Assembly (NCBI RefSeq): GCF_900963305.1
Contig: NC_042518.1
Span: 11,484,486 to 11,548,485, forward strand
Reading direction: 5' to 3'
Length of the DNA: 64,000 bases
DNA from: Echeneis naucrates
Taxonomy: Eukaryota; Chordata; Actinopteri; Carangiformes; Echeneidae
Shown here: positions 43,001 through 55,358 of the stretch, one piece after another
Layout: every line of letters begins with the position of its first letter
Numbering within the stretch: position 1 is the stretch's first letter
Translations under genes and position numbers: made by a program
The notes under the pieces: generated by a model
Seen by the model: the letters and a program-made list of their open reading frames with translations, nothing else
Databases searched by the model: none
Told to the model about the DNA's origin: nothing

Positions 43001-46000
43001 GACTCCTCCGTACACACACAAGGGCATCGCCCACACACAAGTTAACACAGTGCAACACGTAGTGTTCAGGTAAGAAAATACAGGTTCAGCTGAAGAGAAG
43101 CGATGTGATTCAAAGCCAAAACTGCTTTTCCAGTCAGACTGCGGTCAACTGTCAAAACATTTTTCTTTAATACTTTTCTTACTGCAGATAGCACCCACAT
43201 GGAGCCAATGCTGGTTTTACTGAGTCCTAAGAGCTACCGAAGTGCCCCAGCTTGACTGTGAACTACATAATGTCATATGTCTGTTTTCATTTGGGCCTAT
43301 AGTTGTGTCTAGTGGCCACTTTTACTCGGCTCCAGTACGGTTTACACTTGGGTGACAATCCATTTGTCTAAGTTGGTCTAAGATGCCAGTGGTCTAATGC
43401 AACATCTAATGGCAGTGTTGGCCATTCAATTGTCCTTTAAATGCCCTTTAATTTCCACTGAAGAGTCTGATGTCAGTCAATTTAACATAGTAAAAAATTC
43501 ACCATCACTGAAACAAAAATAATTCAGTTCAATTATTAACTTATGTAAGAATTTATTTTAATTTAGTTTTTTTTTTTTTTGCCAACTCATTTTACCTGCC
43601 AATGTGGCAGCTGTCTCTTCCTGCAGCAGCTGGTCTTTCTCCTTCAGAAGCGCAGCCACCTCTGTCTGATGTTGCTGCTGTAGATCTCCTATCAGCTTCC
43701 TGTGCATGTCCTCTGTGGGTGGGAAATCATGGCCCTGTGTTGAAATTCAGGAATTTGTTCTTCATTAATATATCAGAAAAATAGTCAATTATTATTCGGC
43801 TAATGTTCTTGGAGGTTAAAATTTTAGTTCGGCTTGTTGATTGCTTTTTGTCACATTAATTGTTTTGGTGAGTCAGTATTTTATCTGAAATACAATAGAT
43901 AACAAGTATACATGAATAAAATTGAGTGGTTTTAAAACAGCACAACAACAAAGATAAGCAAACTATATGATCAGGTATAACTTTCCCACTTTAAAAAAAA
44001 AAAAACTATCACTAAAATTCGGGGAATCAAAAAAGAGCTTCAAAATGCTAAATGTTTGATAGATGAGTAAATCTGCTACCTCAGGTTTTTTAAGCTCATC
44101 TGGGTCTGACTCCCTCACTGCCGCTGTATCACCTCCCACCAGCTCATTCCCGAGCTCCTTGATACTGCTGGTGGAGGATAGTGCCCCTGTGCAGGTTTTG
44201 TTCTGTTTGTCTTTGGTATAACAACCATGCAGGTGTTTCATCTCCTCTTCATGGATCTGCTGTAGTTCTGTCATCTTCTGTTGAAACTTTGTCTCCAGTT
44301 TTTGCCTATGTTCCTCGTGATAACTGTCAATTTTCTGTATGTCTCCAAGGAGCCTCTGCTTCTCGGACTCTACAGATATTATCTTTTGTCCAGCACTCTC
44401 TAGTTCTTGTCTTAGCATGCTGTTGTCCTCCTGCAGCTGATTCAAGGTGTGATTGAAGGCCTCCTGCTCATCCATTAATGTGACGTCCCGCTCTTTGTTC
44501 AAGGCTTGTATTTTGTTCTGCAACAACTCCTGATCTAAGTCCAAGAGCAACCTTTGTGACAAGTAAATCAGCTTTGCCTGCTCCTGCATCCAATTCATGT
44601 CCACAGCTGAATCGTGGTCCCCGCTGAAGTCCACACTGCCCTCACTGACCGGTCTGCCTGAGCTCCCCTGGCAGAGCTGCTTTAAAAACTTGGCTCTTCT
44701 TTGCAGTCGGGATATAAGTCTCTCTAGCCATTCTGGTTCTTTCTCAGCCTCCTCCATTTTGTTATCGGATTGGATCAGATTTTCAGCCGGTCTTGTGTCA
44801 TCTTTGAACCCTCTGTCCTCTAACTTCACTTGCTCCTCGTAAGGAGCCAGCTCCGGGGGACTGATATCTGCCAGGCCCTTGTTTTTCTGCTCCTCGTCTT
44901 GGTTATTTTCATATTGCTGCTGAAATTTTAAGGCAGCATAAATGAGCTCAGCTTCGGCACAAACTCTTCCAATCGCATCTTCCAAATGTTCATTGCCGTC
45001 GTATTCTGCTTTTCCCGACTGAGTCCTTCCTTCTGTTTTTAAGGCTATTGTTTGGGAAATTATGCTTTTGTACCTTTGTGCAACATCCTTATAGTCCTCT
45101 TGTTTCAGTACTGAGAAGAGGAGGCCGTGTTCACCCTGAAGGGCATTTAGCATTTTCTCTACAACAAAAAGTTCCCTCATTAAACGCTTCACAACACTTG
45201 CCATGCCATTCTCTGGGGGTAATGTATTAATTGGATCACTTTTAGCCCCGATGCTGTTATTGTCTGTAGCTAGTGGCTCATCATGGAGGATTTTGTCCTC
45301 GCCTTTGCTGGCATTATGTGCTTCATGCTGCTGTTTCTCTGCATCACTCTGCCCTTGCTGAAGGCACGCAGCAACGGTGGCAAGCTGCTTCTCAAAGTGC
45401 GTCATATTAATCGGAGTGGTTTGAAGCCTCTCCCTGCAGGCTTGTATGATGTTCAGGGCCACCTGAAACCTACCGGCCAAAATCCTGCAACGACTCTCGG
45501 CCTCCTGGGCGAAGCGCTGGCTGTGCTTGGCCTGACTGTGAAGCAGCAGACTGAGGTGCTGGGCAGTGGCTCGGCTCTGAGTCAGCTGGGAGCAGAGGTG
45601 CGGGTCCTGGCAGCTGATGTGGTTCTGGTGTTCCTCCAATCTTTGCGTGATGTCTCTTAGCTTCTCCTCTGTCACATAAAGCTTGGTTTCAAGTGATTGA
45701 ATCACAGACATAAACCTTTCTGGGTCATCTCCCACAGAAACCATGTACTGGTAAGGCAGGTCAATGGAGTGAGACCTGGTTCTTGCATGTTCATGAGAAT
45801 GGTTTCCATTCACCTCGACAGCTGCTATTTCGTTTGAGCTGTTAGACAGCTGGTCACTGTCTGTTGCCTTTGGTCTACTGTTGTTCACAGCAAGAGGCTC
45901 AGCTGTCTCCTGTCGTCTTAAATTATGCTGAGTCGGCTCTGAGGACTCAGTCTTCAGCCAAGAAGAAGCACAGTTGCAAACTTTCAACATTTCATTCAAC

Positions 46001-49000
46001 TTCACCTCTGTCTCCTCCAAGCTATTACCGAGGACTTCCATCTTCAACAACACTTCACTCAGCTCTTGCTCCTTCCTGTCAAGCAGCCTCTCGTAGCCTT
46101 CTCGTATTTCTTGTGTTTCAGACTCCCTTTGCTGTACCTTACCCAGAGCCACCTGTAGATCCTCACAAGCTCTCTCATATGAGTGCTCCAGATTGTAGTA
46201 ATGCGTCTCTTCTGTTTTCAAGCGGCTCTGCAACCTGTTCACCTCCCCATCCGCCTCAGATAACTGATTCTGCAGCTCTTGACAGTGATGCTCAAGCTGC
46301 TCTCTTTCCTCTTGAAGTTTCTCTACAGCAGATACTGTGCAGGCTAACTCCTCTTGGAGCTGCTTTCGGGCCTCCTCAATTTCTCTGGTCCAGGTCTGAG
46401 CCTTATGAAGGCTCTCTACCTGATCCTGAGCACTGTGCAATCTCTCTTGAAGGTCTTGTGAATGTTGCTCAGCCTGTGTCAGACTGGCAGCCAAACTCCT
46501 CCGTTCTCTGTCTTGACTTGCTTGAAGGAGCATGAGGTGCTTCTGCAGACGAGCCTCCTTTTGGGCCTGTGCTTCTTCGTTGGCAGAAAGCTGAGTCTTC
46601 ACCTCCTGAAGTTGCTTCTGCAAGCGATCGGCCTCCTGCTGGAGACTGTGATAAGTCTGTGACTCCTGCTCCAGCTTTGACAAGCGTGACTCTGCCTCCC
46701 TCCTCTGCTCCTCACTGGTGCTCAGCTGTGACTTCAAGGAGGACAAACAATGCTCCCACTCCGTCTGCTGCTCGTGAAACCGCCGTCGATCTCGCTCCAG
46801 ATGAGCCTGTGCAAGTGTTGTGGCATCACCTGTGACCAGTAACTGAGCTTGCTGAGCTAAGAGATCTACTCTTCTCCGCAATTCAGCTTCTCTGGCCTCC
46901 TCCTGACTCTTCTTCTGGGCCTCAAGCTCCATGCGGAGGTCATGGTTCATCTTCTGCAGTTGCTGAAAAGCAATAGCTTTTTCCGAAGAGTTTGAAAGAA
47001 GATCATTCTGGAGGAAAACAGTGAGCTTGAATTAGGACATTGTTTGCAAACATGTGTTTGCTTGGTAATATCATACTTTTGTCACCACTAAAGTAGTGAA
47101 TACTCATATTGTCCACTATGTTATACCTGCGGGTGAACCTTTTCTCTCTCATGTTGTAGCTCATCCTGCAGAGTCCTGTTTAACTGCTGGAGTCGGGACA
47201 GTTCTTTCTGCGTTTGTTCCAGCTGCAGATAAATGGTAACACACTGTCAATGTGCATGTATTCCTGTTTTTATTATTAAACTTGAGATATTTATAGTTCA
47301 TACAAGGTTGAGATGAGATGAGATGATGAGATTTTATGTCCCAATTATGTTTATTTGGAAGGACAGAATATACAAAAATAGAAGAAAACATTGTAACTAA
47401 ACACGTAAAGTCATACCTCTTTGACAAGCTGTCCGGTTTGCTGCTGGCACAGCAGTGTTTCCCTGTCCATCATGTGCTCAGAGTTGTTTACTGATACATG
47501 CTGCTCCTCATTCTGGACTGTGGTTTCAACTACTTGCCAACTCTTCTTGATTTCTCCCCCCAAGTTTGAATGTTCATCACAACCCTCATCACTTGACGGC
47601 TCCACAGTGGAGGTAGAGCTGTGACTTCCAGCTCCTTCGGCACACACTAATGCATCAGTCATACAAAAACAAACTGAGCACAATCTCATATGTGCTGAAA
47701 CTATTCTTATGTGCTGTCCACAATATGAACAATATGAAAAAGTCCAGAAACAAATCAAATTATATAAAATATTTATATCAAATTATATAAATTATAAATT
47801 ATATATGGATTCTTAAAATGCATTTCTTAAAACCAATTGCCAATTTTCTAATTTGCCTCATTTTGTTTGGTGACTCACCAATTTGGGTGTTTCCAACAAG
47901 ATGCAGACAGGAAGCAGCGTCGCGCTCCCTTTTGTTTGGTTGTTCAGATTTCTGCTCAACCTCTGCAGATTGTGAATCTGCTGTTTCCTGCTGAGTGTTC
48001 TGCTCTGAAAAAGTGCTGTGAGGAAAAAACAAAAAAACTTCTACAAAGGGTCATTTGTACTTGACTTTCAAGTTTAGGCATGCCATGATGCAAAGGCTCA
48101 CTAAAATTCAACCCTAAAGGTAAATCCAAACTACAAATTTTACATTTTTTTTGTGTCCTTAAAACTTTTCTTACCTTCTAACATCAGGTGTGAGACTGGG
48201 CCTCACATTCTTCAACACTGCTTGGAGCCAGTTGTGTCTCATCCCAGAGGTCATCGCACAGAGCGTGTACACGCCATCTGTGGTCTGAGACAAATGAACA
48301 GTAAACAACAATACAATACAACAATACAACAATACAACATTGTATTGGAGTTTTGCAAAGCCCACTCAGGGAACAAATTAATTGTCAATCTATGAAAAAG
48401 GACATCAGTCCTCCAGCATGGAAGTACGCACAAAAAGACAGCACCTGTGCAGCCAGGATGCAATGAAAAAATTCAATTTTTTTTTTTAGGTTAAATACTC
48501 CAGAGCTTGTGTATTCACTGCAAGTCTCTGGATCTTAAGAATAGTGTTAATTCTGTTTTGTTGGCATGAAATTTGCTGACACAGTATTGGGTAATAAACA
48601 CTGAACAGCACAGAGCCCACAAAGGATCCATGTAGCACGTCACCTGTTGTGGGTATTGAATGGCAAAATATATATAACTTGATTTGGATATCTATTTACA
48701 ATATTTCTGAATAACAGAGCATCTAAGAAACTGGACAACTTCAGCAGCTTTATGAGCAGCATGAACCCTTTTGTGACCTGTTGAACATAAAAAGTTTCCA
48801 AATAACTATGCACTGTAGCCCTCCCTGATTCCACTAACAGCATTATCTTTATCATCTTTTTCATATTGACATGATTAAAATTGTGATTGTGAATTTATTT
48901 AGCCACAATAAAGTGTTGCAAACGTGACACTATTGTCGCCCTAATGTTCACACATATATATGATATCTATGGTCTGTGAAGCCTCAATTGCAGTAACAGC

Positions 49001-51229
49001 TCATAAAAGTCAAAACACAGTGAAAGCTGAAACTACAAGTACCTGTTGCTTTAGTTTGTTGTCATGATGATGACACAAACTGGTGGAAAGTGAAGAGCAT
49101 GGAGTCTCCAGTGGCTCAGCAGAGCTGCCTGTTTTCTTTTCCTCCACATTATCGCAGTGACACTGTTCTTTCTTTTCCCTTCAAACATAGATAGCATAAA
49201 CTAAATTAGTTTTTACTGACTGAACATAACTGCCAACTATCATTCGATTGATATGAAGTATTTTTAGAGAGCAACAATAAAATGGAATTAAAAAACAACA
49301 AACCTGATTTGCTCCTCAGAGGATGAAAGATCCAAGTTCAGGACTTTCTTCTCTGAGGTTTGTCCTTGTTTAACTTGTGAGCATGGAGCTGTCTGGTCTG
49401 AATCTGGATCAGACAAGAAAAGAAACAACAATATAACAATTTGAGAAGCTTCTTCGATGGACAGTTTTTTCTCAGTTGTGGCGCATATAAGCATAATGGA
49501 AATGAAAAATGTATTTAGAGTTGACTAATTGAATCTTGATTGATTTAATTGAAATTGTACCTGAGAAAGTAGGAATAAACAGTGACACGTGAATAGATTT
49601 ACCTTTTACTGTGGATCTTTGATCAAGCCGGCTGAGGGACCGGCTGCTCCTCATGAACGGAGCAGCAGTGAACGAGGAGGTGTGGAGGGAGGAGAAGCTC
49701 CGGCTGCTGCAGAGGCGAAGAGCTGGTCTGCCTGCGTGCCGCGCTTGCCTGCCACCCTGGTGGTCAACGCTGCTTCTGTGGCCGAGATTGCTCCTTTTCA
49801 AGCTGCCACCAACTTTTTTGTCACTTCCAGTGGAGTCATTTACTCGAGGGAGGCTGCTACTCTTTCCACAGCTGCCGCCGGGTTTGGATGTAGTGCTGCA
49901 AAGCTGTTGACCACCGCTAGATACAGGAGTTGCAAGTGCTGCAAGATCCTTTTGGAGAGAGAGAGAGAAAGTTCAGAGGCTTAACAGTGATTGTCTAGGG
50001 GAATAAATCTCCAAAAGACAGGAGGAACTTTATTGTTCTTTTTTTTTTATTATGATTTTTATGGGTGTTACAATATTTAGATGTCAAACATCACACCTCT
50101 TACTCACCCCCATCCCAGCTTGAACTCTTTGAATCCAATCAACACTTGAGAGGACATTTAATCCTCACAAGAGCTTTTAATTTGCTTAAGTACCATCTGA
50201 CCAAGGCTCTTATCATGGGCACTGACGCACACACATACATAAACACACACACACATGCACACATATTAGGCTTAATCACACTTGAGCAACGGAGAGCAAT
50301 CAGATAGAGGTAGTCTATTCCAATATCAGCAGATGCAACCTCACCAACTGCAGAGGTAATCAATCTGTGGCTGCAGCACATGGCAGAAGAATCAATTAGA
50401 TGGAGGTTAGAAGAGTCCTGACTTAGCAACTTGTGCAAGTTTTAATTGCATTGATTTGATTTTCAGCCCTTAATGGCTACATAAATCAAACCGAATGCCA
50501 GCATTGTATGCACCAACTATGAGGAAGTTGTATCCATGCTTAATGACCACAAGAGAACAATGTGAACGTGGTTCAATCATGTTCAACATTTTAAAATCCA
50601 TAGTTGATATTTGTTACAGCCCACTGCTGGAGGAATGGAAAGATGCACAGGGATTGGTTTCTTCAGATCTTATAAAAACATATCAGCAAAGATGTTGTCA
50701 TCCCATTTTTACACATACTGACAACAGACATACAAACTTTACACCTTGATTTAAATCTTTGTTGATTGTGTTAAGACACATTGTGTTTTCCAACACGTTT
50801 TTGCAGATCCTTTGGAAAAATCCATGTCAGGAGGTTTAATCCTTACCTTCCTCCCTTTCTTTTGTGCGGGCGTACTGGTCTTTACCAGGGTATCATGCCA
50901 CCTGCGATTGATATTAAAGGACAGCATGATTGCTAAATTCAAGACACTGATCATTTCTTTTCTCTGCCTGATAATATAACAAGATATTTCCCAAATACGC
51001 CTTCTGGATTGTTCTTTAAAAATCATAATAAGATTAATACTGGTGTTCAAATTAATGTGACGTGGTAAATAGGCACACAGAATATGGAAGGGTTATTGTT
51101 CTTTCAATTATTGTTTTTTCAAGTAATTTCAGGTAATTACATCTACCTGAACATTAGCTAAAATTACTTCATTTTCTGTCTTACATAGGAAATTAATATG
51201 CTGTCTTACCTTTGGCTTTTGGACATCAT
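40009..51229 (-). CDS. mprip: Myosin phosphatase Rho-interacting protein family, 18 coding exons
   Basis: MPRIP/TRIOBP-family scaffold; MPRIP links RhoA and myosin phosphatase to F-actin. Exons in transcript order: 51210-51229, 50847-50901, 49603-49948, 49304-49403, 49043-49178, 48175-48284, 47879-48015, 47417-47646, 47127-47222, 44080-47007, 43596-43734, 42132-42237, 41678-41834, 41455-41547, 41219-41305, 40738-40867, 40276-40355, 40009-40065. All phases agree; the product is 1668 aa. The family is shown by [20 protein letters not shown] (PH C-terminal helix, ~220-256), [40 protein letters not shown] and the end [17 protein letters not shown]. Residues ~411-1386 are one coiled-coil exon. KCLENAHL favours MPRIP over TRIOBP. 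The first ~219 residues match nothing I know except a linker-like [13 protein letters not shown] domain beta strands before YTL are absent. It may be a diverged duplicate. The 5' start is the least certain part. Confidence 0.8.
48301..48346. repeat. (AATAC)n/(ACAAT)n simple repeat in mprip-family intron
   Basis: Imperfect pentanucleotide/octanucleotide run beside the exon encoding the PH remnant. Confidence 0.85.
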
Positions 51230-51399
51230 TCTCAGCAACACAATGAAAATTCTCCTATTTAGGCTACTAAACTGAAAGTACAAATGTGTGTCTGATACTA
51301 ATACTGAGCTGTCTGCAAGAACAAGTGCACTCACTCTTGGTCTGCCAAAAACTAGAGAGAACAAGTCACCAACACTCTATACAACAGTGTCCAGAAGAA

Positions 51400-51433
51400 A
51401 CACATACACACAAACACACACACACACACACAT
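51400..51433. repeat. (CA)n microsatellite
   Basis: Slightly interrupted CA run upstream of the MPRIP-family gene. Confidence 0.93.
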
Positions 51434-52675
51434 AATCCCATACAGAGTTGACAAACTCCATTAGAGTTTTGGAGGATTAGGCTCAACTGGATTACTTAAC
51501 AGTAATTTTTGCAAACTTGAGGTACCTGCTTTAATGTGTGGAAATAAAAATGCATATCAAGTTAATATTAAGATGTATAATTAGTTTAAAATCAGTAGAA
51601 TTAAAAGTAATAGCAGAAAACACATGAACTCACTGATATATGGTGCAGAGAGATTGTATGGTTTACTGTGCAACTGCTCTATTGAGGACACGCAGCAGCT
51701 GTGTCCTGGTCTGACCCATCCACCATTGGGAATATGTTTTATTCCACACAAAGAAAAAAGAAAAGACTACTCTCAATCTGCATCACCACATCATAGCAGA
51801 AAAGATTAAAAATGTAGTATACCGAAAGAAAAAGAAGAAACTGGTGAAATTGCAATTATTTAATCAAAGCATTTTTTTTCATTATGATAGACTGTGTATG
51901 GTTATGTGACCCTGATGTTAAGGGCAGTTTCCTATTCATTTTCCAGAAGTTGATATTATATTTTGCCATGAGGGAGTTCTCACTGTAGCTGCATTTTAGA
52001 CGTACCAGGGTATGTTATAATATTGATGTGGTATTGCAATGTTAGTGTTACCAATAATAGTAACAAAAATGTCTTAGTAAACCATGTCAGGCTGTCAGTG
52101 GGTCAGCTTGTACAACACCACTGTCATGAAGCTGATCACTGATGTTCTTGACACCTGCCACAAAGGATGTAATATTAATGCACCGTGTCTGGTATAGTGC
52201 AGCAACCAAACAGTGTTTATTCAGAGACTGCAGCACATTGTTAGGTTAAGAAAAGGTAATCAAATATTTGATATAAATATTGGTTTTTATTTTTCATTTT
52301 CCGGTTTACACTTATTTTTCGCACCCCTGACTTCTCACTTCTTTAAATATCGTTTCAATTTTGTCACACCCAGTTTCACAATCATAAACTGAAAATATAA
52401 ATTTTAATTAAATTCTGACTGTGCATGTTCAGAATTGTTTTTTCTTTTTGTGTGTTTTTTTTTTTCATTTGGAGTCCGTTTGATGGAGTCAAGCATCCTG
52501 AATATGTTCTCCACAGCTTCAGCGTTTCTCATCATAATTTAAAGAGTACATTTCTGCCCCAGATGGTCTGTGATTAAAGCTAAACGTAACGATGAAAGGT
52601 AGTGTAGTTACGTTAATCTTCGGATTTAGTTTCACTTCGGTCAGCACTGCTCGCTCCGCTCCGGCTGATCCAGCT

Positions 52676-52699
52676 GTGATTGGCTGGACGTCACGTGAC
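52676..52699 (+). promoter_or_regulatory. natd1 promoter: CCAAT box plus GTCACGTGAC palindrome
   Basis: ATTGG (reverse CCAAT) at about 52679-52683 is followed by GACGTCACGTGAC. The ten bases 52690-52699 are the perfect palindrome GTCACGTGAC, the ideal site for MiT/TFE and USF bHLH-zip factors (CLEAR element). It lies about 125 bases before the natd1 start codon. Confidence 0.55.
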
Positions 52700-52821
52700 G
52701 CTCCAGCTGATTTCGTTGGCTGGATGTTTTGCTTTGGTCGTTCATCGCTGCGTGTTAGCCCTTTCTGGTTAGCATCGCCGTGGAGCAGCGCAACAATCAT
52801 CGTCAACTTCAGAGAGCCACC

Positions 52822-54568
52822 ATGGCGCAGGCGGCGCAGTCAAATGCCTTCGACGCAAATAACGCTCAAATCCACGTGGAGCACGATAGAAAGCGTCGAC
52901 AGTTTGTCATAAGACTAAATGGTGAGTCGGACGTGTAAACATTAGCATGCTAATTGGCTAACGCCAGCTGAAGGCTCGGTGTGGCTTTCTTGGCTGCTAA
53001 CATCGTCGTCGCGACCTTATCGATAACTCGAGCTGCCATCTCAGACGCGGACGTGTCCTCCACTTCACACCGACGGAGTGTCAAGTTTTTTATTCTCAGA
53101 GTTTGTGTCAGGAACGGAGTTCACGACAAGGCTTAGTCCAAACTGCTGACTTTGTTGACCTGCAACTCCACCAGCCTCTTTTTTTGGCATGGCGAAAACA
53201 TTTTGAAAGCAAACATGCAATCTTCCACAGCATCCGGCCACTAAAGACAGCTGACAGATTTATAAATGTATAGTTATATGTTGTATAAATACCCTTCCAA
53301 GCGAAGTCCCCTTGTAAGAACCCAGTCTACAAAAAAAAAAAAAAAAAAAAAAAGCAATCAGATTATATTTCTAACTCAAACGAACATTATTTTAAAGGAA
53401 ATAACCTTAAATATGTTGTGGCACTTATTTTGGTATGTTCTTTAGTCATTTGTTGTCACACCATGTAGTCAATGGGTTTCCATGTCTGGATCGGTTTCAT
53501 TTTCATTTCATGAAAATAGTTTTTTGTTTTATATAATCTATGGATTTAGATTGTCTTGTGCATTGCAGCAGTGTGAAATGTGTTTTCATGATAAATTGGA
53601 AGCCATGTTGTTTTGCATGCAGATTATAAAATGCTATTGCAGTGTGATCACTGACCTTTGGCATTAGACTCACACACAGATCTAAATGCCCACACTTCAT
53701 CTAGCTAATCTATCATAAAATTTACACACATCCAGTAGATGCTTTGCAAATTTTTGTGTGCTGGTGTGTGAGCCTGCGATATAAAATGTGCCCTTACAGG
53801 GTCACGCTTTCAATTTTAGCTATTTTCAGGATCCTCTAACAAGGTGGGGTCAAGTTACTGTATGCACATTGTTGGAAATGCAAGCAGGGTGGAAACAGTG
53901 TTAAGACTACTGAGAGCTACAACTTCTATTTGTCCTCAGGATCACACGATCGTGCCGTCCTCTTGTATGAATATGTTGGAAAAAAGACAGTGGACTTGCA
54001 ACACACTGAAGTTCCAGATGCTTATAGAGGGAGAGGAATAGCCAAGCACCTGGCCAAGGTAAATCTCATATTCATTAAACAGTTTATTGGAATCCCTTAG
54101 GATTAAGAGAAGAGAAGAAGATTCTCCTTCTTTTCCATTTCATTTCTGAACTGAAAGACAGAACCTGTAATATTTTGGCCATATAACTCGTAATCATATT
54201 CATTTGGGCAAATTGAAGGATTGATTGGGCCAATTCACTTGAATATGGAAGTTTAAAATAATTTACCTTATTCTGATAACTTCACCTGTCATTTTACCTC
54301 TTAGTTCTGACAGCATCAAAAACAGCTCACACGTTGAGCTTTGAATTTACTCGAGCTAAAATACAAAAATCAGTTACCATTGTTCATATGATATTTTGCT
54401 TGACGAGGTACCTGTCAATTTAAAAGTGGTTTTATGCTTTTGTGATACCAGGCAGCCATGGATTTTGTGGTAGAAGAGGATCTGAAAGCCCATTTGACCT
54501 GCTGGTACATTCAGAAATACGTCAAAGAGAATCCTCAGCCTCAGTACTTTGAACATATTTATCAATGA
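52822..54568 (+). CDS. natd1: N-acetyltransferase domain-containing protein 1 (NATD1)
   Basis: Small GNAT-fold protein of unknown substrate (GTLF3B family). Exons 52822-52921, 53940-54058 and 54452-54568 join in frame to 111 aa (human 113). Visible are [40 protein letters not shown], the acetyl-CoA loop [11 protein letters not shown] (an RGxGI-type signature) and [20 protein letters not shown], ending YFEHIYQ. The start ATG follows an ACC Kozak context and is preceded by a CCAAT/E-box promoter. The 3' UTR is long, with AATAAA at 55353-55358 and 56010-56015. Confidence 0.96.
53331..53353. repeat. Poly-A run in natd1 intron 1
   Basis: Twenty-three consecutive A residues; no adjoining retroposon body recognised. 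Confidence 0.95.
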
Positions 54569-54832
54569 CCACACATGGCTCCAACAAAGAGAAGGAGAAA
54601 GAGACTCCCATGAGATAAATACTGTATGGCAGCAGCATGCTTTGCAGTTACAGGCTGACTTTCAGGCCTTGTTAATCATGACATTGAGTGAATCCAGAGA
54701 CAGCTGATCTCATGGTGAAGATGTCTGTGAGCTGAACATTGGATCGATGGGTCAATTATGTCCATAACGTGGGGATGCCCAATCACAAGATACAAGACGT
54801 GAATTCACTGGTCACAACTTGTAAACATACGC

Positions 54833-54860
54833 TAACCAACCAACCAACCAACCAACCAAA
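54833..54860 (+). repeat. (CCAA)n tetranucleotide repeat in natd1 3' UTR
   Basis: About seven AACC units, expected to lie in the natd1 mRNA 3' UTR. Confidence 0.95.
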
Positions 54861-55352
54861 ATGAAGCCAGTTACCTCAGACTGAAACCTCAAAGTTGTAT
54901 ACGTCACTGACTTTAAGCAAGCATTGAGAACATGGAAATATTTTGTTTGGACTCGGGTTGTGAACAGCACTAAAAGATGGCCAACCCAGCTGTTTTTCTG
55001 TGTGATGGTATATACGGAACAAATGGTGGCTTCAGTGATGCTCATAGGATGATGACTTTTATACTTCCCCACCCCCTTATTTTTTTATATATCTATTCTT
55101 TGACTTGGTTTTTCAATGTACTCTTTTTCCACTGTAAAAGTTTGGTTTGTGTAAGTGAATTGTTACTATGGCTGGATGTGAATGCTATACGATTCTTTGT
55201 AACTAAGTTAAAACTTTTTCCAGGTGATTGCAACGAGGTATGGGGTCATTTTTAAAAATATAACCTGTATTTTGAAAACATTTTGCATAATTCTACATTG
55301 GATGCCACTATTTCTCTGTCCACTTCCTCCCAGTAAAAGAAACGTATTGCTC

Positions 55353-55358
55353 AATAAA
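55353..55358 (+). terminator. Polyadenylation signal candidate, natd1
   Basis: AATAAA about 785 bases past the natd1 stop. Another AATAAA at 56010-56015 could give a longer 3' UTR. Confidence 0.5.

Larger units (their letters stand above)
51230..52821. other. Divergent gap between the MPRIP-family gene and natd1
   Basis: Upstream region of both genes. It holds a (CA)n run at about 51400-51433 and, near natd1, a GC-richer promoter zone from about 52620. I saw no PH-domain exon for the minus-strand gene here. Confidence 0.55.

Noticed and set aside
43963-46950. A 995-residue minus-strand open frame as a stand-alone intronless gene
   Set aside because: It is the large exon 44080-47007 of the MPRIP-family gene. 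Its first ATG is internal, the coding exon starts earlier at an acceptor, and its last residues read into the intron past a GT donor.
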